Assembly: GCF_030209835.1 (NCBI RefSeq)
Contig: NZ_JARVRF010000003.1
Span: 222,546 to 286,545 of the forward strand
Source of the DNA: Arthrobacter sp. efr-133-R2A-120
GTDB taxonomy: Bacteria > Actinomycetota > Actinomycetes > Actinomycetales > Micrococcaceae
Length of the DNA stretch: 64,000 nucleotides
Reading direction: 5' to 3'
The notes beneath the pieces were generated by a model that was not told where the DNA came from, searched no databases, and was given only the letters and a program-made list of their open reading frames with translations. A program made the position numbers and the translations under genes. Shown here one piece after another: positions 57,948 to 64,000 of the stretch (the first letter of the stretch is position 1; every line of letters starts with the position of its first letter).

Positions 57948-60692
57948 TCAGCGGCGCTTCTTCTTGTTGGATCCGCGCTGCTTGTCATCGGCGGCGGCCT
58001 TGGCGGGGTTGCCTGAGCGTCCCGAGGCCCGCCCCTCAACACGGGTCTGGCTCGCACCGTCTTCACCGGGTGCCGTGTACTGGAGCTGAACAGGCTTCTC
58101 CGGGGCTTCGAGGCCGGCCGCGCGAATCTGCGGATCGTGGTGTTCCACATGACCGCCCTCCGGGCTGCCGTCCACTACCACCACGTCTTCGGCGGGCGTT
58201 ACTTCCACTTCCAGGTTGTAGAGGAAGCCAACGCTCTCCTCGCGGATGGCCTCCATCATGCTCTGGAACATCGTGAATCCTTCGCGCTGGTACTCGACCA
58301 GGGGATCCCTTTGGGCCATGGCGCGCAGGCCAATGCCCTCTTTGAGGTAGTCCATCTCATAGAGGTGTTCCTGCCATTTGCGGCCAAGGACCGAGAGGAC
58401 AACCCGGCGCTCAAGCTCGCGCATGTTCTCGGCGCCAATGACTTCTTCCCGCTCCTTGTAAACGAGCTGCGCATCCGAAAGGATCTCGTTCTTGAGGAAT
58501 TCAACGGACACGCGGGCCTTGCCACCGGCTTCGTCAATGATGTCCTGGGACGACACAGTTACCGGGTACAGCGTCTTGAGGTTGGTCCACAGTTGGTGGA
58601 AGTCCCAGTCATCTCCGGTTCCCTCCGCCGTCGCGGCATCGATCAGGGCGTTGATGGTGTCTTCCAGGAAGAACTGGACCTTCTCGTGCAGGTCGTCGCC
58701 TTCCAGGATCCTGCGACGGTCACCATAGATGGCTTCACGCTGGCGGTTCAGGACGTCGTCGTACTTAAGGACGTTCTTGCGCTGCTCGGCATTCCGCCCT
58801 TCAACCTGGCCCTGGGCCGAAGCGATCGCACGGGACACGAGCTTGGATTCGAGGGCAACGTCGTCCGGCACGGAGCTGTTCATGAGGCGCTCGGCGGCAC
58901 CGGAGTTGAAGAGCCTCATGAGGTCATCGGTCAGCGAGAGGTAGAAGCGGGACTCGCCCGGGTCACCCTGGCGCCCGGAGCGGCCACGGAGCTGATTGTC
59001 GATTCGACGGGATTCGTGGCGTTCCGTGCCCAGTACATACAGCCCGCCCAGTTCAAGCACTTCCTCATGCTCGTCCTTGACTGCCTGCTTGGCTGCTTCG
59101 AGTGCTTCCGGCCACTCGGCCTCGTACTCCTCGGAGTTTTCTTCAGGATCCAGGCCCCGCTTTGCCAACTCGGCGATGGCCGTGAACTCGGCGTTTCCGC
59201 CCAGCATGATGTCAGTACCACGGCCGGCCATGTTGGTAGCGACCGTGACAGCACCCTTGCGTCCGGCCTGGGCGACAATGGCCGCCTCGCGCGCGTGGTT
59301 CTTCGCATTCAGGACCTCGTGCCGGATGCCTTCCTTGGCCAACAGCTTGGCAAGGTATTCGCTCTTCTCCACGCTGGTGGTACCGACGAGCACGGGTTGG
59401 CCTTTTTCGTGCCGTTCCGCGATGTCCTTCACGACGGCTTCGAACTTCACGATTTCGTTCTTGTACACGAGGTCCGACTGGTCGATGCGCTGCATGTCCC
59501 GGTTGGTGGGAATGGGCACCACGCCAAGCTTGTACGTGCTCATGAACTCAGCGGCTTCGGTTTCAGCCGTGCCGGTCATGCCCGAGAGCTTGGAGTACAT
59601 GCGGAAGTAGTTCTGCAGGGTCACGGTGGCGAGAGTCTGGTTCTCGGCCTTGATCTCGACGTTTTCCTTGGCCTCGATCGCCTGGTGCATGCCTTCGTTA
59701 TAACGCCGTCCGGCAAGGATACGGCCAGTGTGTTCGTCAACAATGAGGACTTCGCCGTCCAGGATGACGTAGTCCTTGTCCCGTTTGAAGAGCTCTTTGG
59801 CTTTGATGGCATTGTTCAAGAAGCCGATGAGCGGGGTGTTGGCGGATTCGTAGAGGTTCTGGATGCCGAGGTAGTCCTCGACCTTCTCGATGCCGGCTTC
59901 GAGAACACCGACGGTGCGCTTCTTTTCATCGACCTCGTAGTCGATTTCAGGCTGGAGACGCTGCACGACCTTGGCGAATTCGCTGTACCAGCGGTTGGTG
60001 TCACCCTGGGCCGGACCGGAGATAATGAGCGGGGTACGGGCCTCGTCGATGAGGATGGAGTCCACTTCGTCGACAATCGCGAAGTGGTGGCCGCGCTGCA
60101 CAAGCTCGGATTTGTCCCACGCCATGTTGTCGCGCAGGTAGTCGAAGCCGAATTCGTTGTTGGTGCCGTAAGTGATGTCTGCCGCGTACATTTGGCGGCG
60201 CACTTCGGGATCCTGGTTGGACAGGATGCACCCGCTGCTGAGGCCAAGGAATCGGTAGACACGGCCCATGAGCTCGGACTGGTATTCGGCGAGGTAGTCG
60301 TTGACTGTCACGACGTGCACGCCCTTGCCGGTGAGCGCATTGAGGAAGGCCGGAGCAGTGGCCACGAGGGTCTTTCCTTCACCGGTCTTCATCTCGGCGA
60401 TATTGCCGAGGTGGAGAGCGGCCCCGCCCATGAGCTGGACATCGAAGTGGCGCATTCCCAAGGTGCGGGAGGAAGCTTCCCGCACAGCCGCGAAAGCCTC
60501 CGGCAAGAGATCGTCCAGCTTCTCGCCGTCCTCATGACGGGCGCGCAGCCTGTCCGTCTCCTCGCGCAATTCGGCGTCGGAGAAGGTCTTGAAGGAGTCT
60601 TCGAGGGCGTTGATGGAATCGGCATAGGTCCGCAGTTGCCTCAGGGTTTTTTTGTCACCCGTGCGGAGAAGTTTTTCGATAAGTGATGCCAC
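57948..60692 (-). CDS. secA: Preprotein translocase ATPase SecA
   Basis: This is a 914-residue SecA1. Walker A is [13 protein letters not shown] (around residue 100), the DEAD-like box is [14 protein letters not shown] (around 210), and the second nucleotide domain has [15 protein letters not shown] and [21 protein letters not shown]. The zinc-finger tail of proteobacterial SecA is missing; the C-terminus is instead basic (RGSNKKKRR), as in actinobacterial SecA1. It drives Sec-dependent export, which the signal-peptide proteins in this window would use. A single-gene unit preceded by a 135-base gap. Confidence 0.97.
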   Translation of the reverse strand: MASLIEKLLRTGDKKTLRQLRTYADSINALEDSFKTFSDAELREETDRLRARHEDGEKLDDLLPEAFAAVREASSRTLGMRHFDVQLMGGAALHLGNIAEMKTGEGKTLVATAPAFLNALTGKGVHVVTVNDYLAEYQSELMGRVYRFLGLSSGCILSNQDPEVRRQMYAADITYGTNNEFGFDYLRDNMAWDKSELVQRGHHFAIVDEVDSILIDEARTPLIISGPAQGDTNRWYSEFAKVVQRLQPEIDYEVDEKKRTVGVLEAGIEKVEDYLGIQNLYESANTPLIGFLNNAIKAKELFKRDKDYVILDGEVLIVDEHTGRILAGRRYNEGMHQAIEAKENVEIKAENQTLATVTLQNYFRMYSKLSGMTGTAETEAAEFMSTYKLGVVPIPTNRDMQRIDQSDLVYKNEIVKFEAVVKDIAERHEKGQPVLVGTTSVEKSEYLAKLLAKEGIRHEVLNAKNHAREAAIVAQAGRKGAVTVATNMAGRGTDIMLGGNAEFTAIAELAKRGLDPEENSEEYEAEWPEALEAAKQAVKDEHEEVLELGGLYVLGTERHESRRIDNQLRGRSGRQGDPGESRFYLSLTDDLMRLFNSGAAERLMNSSVPDDVALESKLVSRAIASAQGQVEGRNAEQRKNVLKYDDVLNRQREAIYGDRRRILEGDDLHEKVQFFLEDTINALIDAATAEGTGDDWDFHQLWTNLKTLYPVTVSSQDIIDEAGGKARVSVEFLKNEILSDAQLVYKEREEVIGAENMRELERRVVLSVLGRKWQEHLYEMDYLKEGIGLRAMAQRDPLVEYQREGFTMFQSMMEAIREESVGFLYNLEVEVTPAEDVVVVDGSPEGGHVEHHDPQIRAAGLEAPEKPVQLQYTAPGEDGASQTRVEGRASGRSGNPAKAAADDKQRGSNKKKRR

Positions 60693-60827
60693 GTAAAGTT
60701 GCTCCCAGTCTCAAGCTGCCGAATTCTGGCGGTTTCAGTCTACGGGAGAGACCAACGCCGCGCGGCCCCGTTTCCCTGAGAGCGGAGCGCAGCGCGCCCA
60801 TAGGCCGCTGCCGGAGCCCTCCGGGTC

Positions 60828-62069
60828 TCAGCCGCGGGCCATTGCCGAGGCAAGCGTCGACGAGAGATCCCCCGTCGGTGACACGACGACGTCGTCGAGC
60901 CCCAGCCACCCGGCCATAAGCCGCAGCTCCGCGGAAAGCTCGACGGCGGTGTCCGCCGGGGCGTCCGGCTCGGCGTGGGCGGCACGCACCAGAAGTTGCT
61001 TGGCTGCGCGGTCCGCCTTGAGGTCTACGCGCGCGACCACGGCGTCACGGAGGAGGAAAGGCAGTACGTAGTAGCCGAACTTGCGCTTCTCCGCCGGCGT
61101 ATAGATTTCGATCCGGTAGTGAAAACCGAACAACTCCTCGAGCCTTCTACGCTCGAAGACCAGCGAATCGAACGGACTGAGGAGTGCGCGGCCCGTCGCG
61201 GCCCGGGGAAGCCGGGCGTCCACATGCCGGTACAAAGCCCGGTCCCAGCCACGCACCGTGACCGGTTCCAGACGCCCGGCGGCAACGAGCCTGTCGATCG
61301 ATGCTGCTGCAGCCTTCACCGGAGTCCGGAAGTAATCCGCGAAGCAGCGGATTGTTCCGATGCCATGGGCCTGGGCTGCGGCGTCGATCAGCCGGTCCAT
61401 GGCCGCCGTCGACACGTCGGAGCCAGCGTCCGGGAGCGCTCCTGCGCGAGCGATGACGGCAGGCAATCCTGGCGGTAGAACCCGCGATGTCAGCGTGTAC
61501 CGCCGCTCGAACTGCTCAGTCCGCGACGCAGCCGTCACGAGTCCCTCTTCAAACAAGTGTTCCAAAACCCTCTTGACCAGGTTCCAGTTCCAACCCCAGT
61601 TGTCGTGCTGCCGGTCTTCCTGGTGCCCCAGGTGCGCGGTCAATTGAGCGGCAGTCATGGGGCGTCCGGTTGCGAGCGTTTCGAGGATCCGGTTGGCCAT
61701 GTCCTCCCGGATTCCACGTTCCAAGTGGGACGCGCCTACCCAGGCGCGGTTTTGCCAGAGCAGCAGATCTTGAAAGTGTTCCGGGCGGATGAAGCTCGCC
61801 TCGTGCGCCCAGTACTCCATCATGCGCCGCGGACTTCGCCCGGCCATCGCATGAAGGATGCTTCGGTCGTAGTTGCCAAGCCTTGAGAAGAAAGGAAGGT
61901 AGTGACTGCGCGAGAGGACGTTGACGGAGTCGATCTGCACCACCTGGAGGCGGGCAAAGGTGCGGCCCACCGTCCGTGAAGTCACGGGGCCGGTGGGCCG
62001 TTCCTTGTCCAGTCCTTGGGCTGCCAATGCAATCCGCCGTGCCTGCAACAGGCTCAGCGAAGCGGCCAT
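60828..62069 (-). CDS. AlkZ/YcaQ-type winged-helix DNA glycosylase
   Basis: This is a 413-residue HTH_42 protein. The AlkZ/YcaQ catalytic Q-x-D motif is in LQVVQIDSVNVLSRSHYLPF, near residue 45; YWAHEASFIRP and GTIRCFADYFRTPVKAA are also typical. The C-terminal beta segment (YTPAEKRKFGYYVLPFLL) is usual. Members excise alkylated bases or unhook interstrand crosslinks; the AlkZ subgroup protects producers of azinomycin-like agents, while YcaQ-like ones are general. Which applies here cannot be told from sequence. It lies between hpf and secA on the same strand. Confidence 0.85.
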   Translation of the reverse strand: MAASLSLLQARRIALAAQGLDKERPTGPVTSRTVGRTFARLQVVQIDSVNVLSRSHYLPFFSRLGNYDRSILHAMAGRSPRRMMEYWAHEASFIRPEHFQDLLLWQNRAWVGASHLERGIREDMANRILETLATGRPMTAAQLTAHLGHQEDRQHDNWGWNWNLVKRVLEHLFEEGLVTAASRTEQFERRYTLTSRVLPPGLPAVIARAGALPDAGSDVSTAAMDRLIDAAAQAHGIGTIRCFADYFRTPVKAAAASIDRLVAAGRLEPVTVRGWDRALYRHVDARLPRAATGRALLSPFDSLVFERRRLEELFGFHYRIEIYTPAEKRKFGYYVLPFLLRDAVVARVDLKADRAAKQLLVRAAHAEPDAPADTAVELSAELRLMAGWLGLDDVVVSPTGDLSSTLASAMARG

Positions 62070-62101
62070 GCCAGTCCTTTCATGGGAAAAACGAATGCGG
62101 C

Positions 62102-62827
62102 CTAGGCTGTAGCGGCCTGGTCATTCGAACGGTAAGCGTGGATCTTTTCCTCCACGGGTTCGTCTCCTGGCTCGCATGTGGAATCCAGAGTGATTACTCC
62201 ATATGTCCAGCCACGGCGACGGTAGACAACCGACGGCGTGTTGGTTTCCTTGTCCACGAACAGGTAGAAATTGTGGCCCACCAATTCCATGTTGTCCACC
62301 GCGTCATCAAGGGTGAGCGAAGCGGCGGGGAAAACCTTGCGACGAATCAGGACCGGGGAATCACCGGCCGGAATGTCGTTGTCGACGTCGTAGGGCGAGG
62401 TCTCCACCGGTGGCGTCGTTGGCTCCTGGTGGTTGCTGGCCTCTACGTAAATGGGTTCGCTTGCGCTGGCAGGCTCAAGCGTCGCAGTAGCCTCACGGAC
62501 GGCTTTGGGGGTGTGGCGGCCGTGGTGGACCTTCTTGCGGTCCTTGGCCCTGCGGAGTCTTTCCAGCAGCTTGCTGTAGGCGAGATCAAAGGCGGCAAAC
62601 TTGTCAGCGGCGCTCGCTTCGGCCCGGATCACAGGGCCCCGGCCCAGAACTGTCACTTCCACCGTGAGCTGGCCCGGTGTCTGGCGCGGGTTGGTTTCCT
62701 TTGAAACCTTCGCGTCAACCCTCTGGACCTTGTCCCCAAGCGATTCAATCTTTGAAATCTTCTCGCCGGCATACTCGCGGAAGCGATCCGAAACGGTCAG
62801 ATTACGGCCGCTGATCATGAACTCCAT
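62102..62827 (-). CDS. hpf: Long-form ribosome hibernation-promoting factor
   Basis: This is a 241-residue protein. Residues 1-105 form the S30AE domain (MEFMISGRNLTVSDRFREYA, VTVLGRGPVIRAEASAADKF). A linker follows, then the C-terminal dimerisation domain (VIRRKVFPAA-like block, MELVGHNFYLFVDKET, VVYRRRGWTYGVITLD). It binds the 30S decoding centre and pairs 70S ribosomes as 100S dimers in stationary phase. ATG 62827 has GGAGGG 4 bases upstream; TTG 62839 within the site is rejected. It is encoded between comF and the glycosylase. Confidence 0.95.
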   Translation of the reverse strand: MEFMISGRNLTVSDRFREYAGEKISKIESLGDKVQRVDAKVSKETNPRQTPGQLTVEVTVLGRGPVIRAEASAADKFAAFDLAYSKLLERLRRAKDRKKVHHGRHTPKAVREATATLEPASASEPIYVEASNHQEPTTPPVETSPYDVDNDIPAGDSPVLIRRKVFPAASLTLDDAVDNMELVGHNFYLFVDKETNTPSVVYRRRGWTYGVITLDSTCEPGDEPVEEKIHAYRSNDQAATA

Positions 62828-62985
62828 GGTGCCCTCCAAACAACTCAGGTGACACGATAAGGGCGCTTCTCGGGGCTGATCTGACGGACAGTCGAGCCCC
62901 TTTCCGAGCCGCTATCGACAGGTACATCTGTTCTTGGTACCCATAACCGACGTTAGTTCATCGCCACGGGTAATTCATCCTTTCG

Positions 62986-63864
62986 TCACTTATTTTTTGT
63001 TTGAGTCGGCACGGGCCGGGTGTGTTGCAAGTCCGGAGGAAGGTCGCTTCCGGACGGCGGCCGGGTGGCTGCCAGGACCACGGCGCCACGCACCACGCCT
63101 CCCGCCGCCGACACCGCCCGGGCGGCTTCGGCGAGGGTGGCACCGGTAGTGAGGACGTCGTCGACGATCACGCATATCCTGCCCTCCAAGGAAGCTCTGC
63201 GGAACAACCGAAGGGTCATGGAGCCGCGGACACGGCGCGCACGCTCTCCGCGGCCCAAGCCCTTTTGCCCGTTTCCCGGTCCAGGCGCCTTCTTCAACGC
63301 ATCCATGATTTGCAGACCCGGCAAAGCGTCCAGGCGCCGCAGGCGGCCGAGCAAGAGATGGACCGGACTGAAGCCGCGACGCCGAAAGGCCGCATTGCTA
63401 CTGGGAACCGGTACAAGACAGACATCCACCTTGTCTCCAACGGCAGACCGGATGGCCTTGCCGAGCGCAGGCGCGAGCACCGAAGCCAGCCGTCCCTGGC
63501 CTAGATGCTTGAAAGAAAGGAGTGCTTGGGCCAGTTCATCCCGATAGTGCCCGCCTGCGACAACAGGCAGAATCACGGACCCATCCACCCTAAGCAAGGC
63601 CGGTGCCTGCCCTTCAGCGCGGAATGGACGGGTGCACAGAAGGCGCAACTGCCGCGCACAGGAGCGGCAGAGCGCCGAATCCTCGGAACCACAGCACACG
63701 CATTCCACGGGAGCCAGAACCGCCAGCAACTCGACGAAGGCCTCACCAACCCCCTGGGCGAGCCTCGTCCATCGGGCAGGATGGAGTCCCCTATGGCGCG
63801 CGGCGCCACCAAGGACGACGGCAAGGTCAGGGTCGCGCGCTCGGCAACGGCTGTCAGTACCCAT
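62986..63864 (-). CDS. comF: ComF-family phosphoribosyltransferase-like protein
   Basis: The protein has about 292 residues. A zinc-binding pair, VECVCCGSED and ALCRSCARQL, is followed by the PRTase fold with VDVCLVPVPSSNAAFRRRGF and the PRPP-type loop CVIVDDVLTTGATLAEAARA. The start is uncertain: ATG 63864 is the only in-frame ATG, while TTG at 63900 or 63735 are possible; there is no clear ribosome site. ComF takes part in DNA uptake for transformation in competent bacteria, but in actinobacteria its role is unproven. The order comF-hpf-secA is conserved in this phylum. Confidence 0.85.
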   Translation of the reverse strand: MGTDSRCRARDPDLAVVLGGAARHRGLHPARWTRLAQGVGEAFVELLAVLAPVECVCCGSEDSALCRSCARQLRLLCTRPFRAEGQAPALLRVDGSVILPVVAGGHYRDELAQALLSFKHLGQGRLASVLAPALGKAIRSAVGDKVDVCLVPVPSSNAAFRRRGFSPVHLLLGRLRRLDALPGLQIMDALKKAPGPGNGQKGLGRGERARRVRGSMTLRLFRRASLEGRICVIVDDVLTTGATLAEAARAVSAAGGVVRGAVVLAATRPPSGSDLPPDLQHTRPVPTQTKNK

Positions 63865-64000
63865 ACCCCAAGCATCCGGCTCCTCGCCGACGGCCAACAC
63901 TCCCCAACCGCGCTATGTGGAGAACAAGTGGCGACGCTGTCGGAACTTGGGCCCACGCCGCCAGGGTTCCCTGGCCGAGCGAAGCGAGGTTAGGGAGGCG
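63854..64000 (-). CDS. Possible C-terminal end of an upstream gene (5' end outside the window)
   Basis: A minus-strand frame open from the window edge to TGA at 63854-63856 encodes about 48 residues (LGQGTLAAWAQVPTASPLVL, then RRRGAGCLGYGY). Its stop overlaps the comF ATG by a few bases, a common operon arrangement. In many actinobacteria the gene before comF is lpqB. Identification is not possible from so little sequence, and codon bias is only moderate. Confidence 0.3.
   Translation of the reverse strand, partial: RLPNLASLGQGTLAAWAQVPTASPLVLHIARLGSVGRRRGAGCLGYGY

Noticed and set aside
58137..60686. 849-codon plus-strand open frame antisense to secA
   Set aside because: It covers secA almost exactly. 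Long antisense frames are expected in GC-rich genes, and the translation lacks any domain.

Overview
The window is high-GC, densely coded chromosomal DNA from an actinobacterium, most likely a member of the Micrococcaceae close to Arthrobacter, Paenarthrobacter or Pseudarthrobacter. The grounds are: a WhiB1-type protein beside a PdtaS-type sensor kinase; an Rv3235-like gene beside secA; the 180 kDa NAD-glutamate dehydrogenase; a long-form hibernation factor; a tmRNA whose tag reads ANSKRTDFALAA; and frequent GTG/TTG starts with 4-base ATGA/GTGA overlaps. I see no prophage, insertion sequence, CRISPR array, tRNA or rRNA. The genus is an inference from gene content, not from a search.

Region 1 (1-8.75 kb): the end of an unidentified gene, a small basic protein, a cytoplasmic HtrA-like protease, then a MarR regulator divergent from a six-gene operon (SDR, amidohydrolase, acyl-CoA dehydrogenase, MaoC hydratase, MHS transporter, acyl-CoA ligase). 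Content and order match the phd phenylpropanoid cluster of Corynebacterium glutamicum and resemble the cou cluster of Rhodococcus. The ligase activates the acid, the dehydrogenase desaturates dihydro forms, the hydratase and SDR make the beta-keto thioester, and the amidohydrolase replaces a thiolase in removing acetyl-CoA.

Region 2 (9.1-14.9 kb): a possible small membrane protein, tmRNA and smpB (trans-translation), an M23 cell-wall hydrolase, ftsX, ftsE and prfB. The hydrolase directly follows ftsEX and keeps all its metal ligands, so it is a good candidate for the FtsEX-controlled division hydrolase.

Region 3 (14.9-19.8 kb): a Tad-pilus operon on the minus strand (tadA, tadB, tadC, small pilin-like protein, three TadE-like proteins). 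CpaB-like and CpaE/TadZ-like genes lie 35 kb away at 53.3-55.3 kb.

Region 4 (19.9-41.5 kb): a cell-surface region. Two secreted proteins, a sedolisin protease with three SLH domains and a GH25 muramidase with four C-terminal repeats, carry a related element about 60 bp long upstream. They are followed by a glycan locus with a flippase, several GT2 glycosyltransferases, dTDP-rhamnose genes (rmlA, rmlB, fused rmlCD), a DUF2304 protein, a large polytopic membrane protein, an ABC polysaccharide exporter, a GlfT2-like galactofuranosyltransferase and UDP-galactopyranose mutase. The predicted product is a rhamnose- and galactofuranose-containing wall polymer.

Region 5 (41.7-46.3 kb): an orphan FHA/FtsK (EssC-like) ATPase of 1368 residues and a small membrane protein.

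Region 6 (46.4-64 kb): whiB1, pdtaS, the large glutamate dehydrogenase, the distal pilus genes, an HTH protein, a LysM membrane protein, an Rv3235-like protein, secA, an AlkZ/YcaQ-type DNA glycosylase, hpf and comF. Strong hairpins separate most convergent units.
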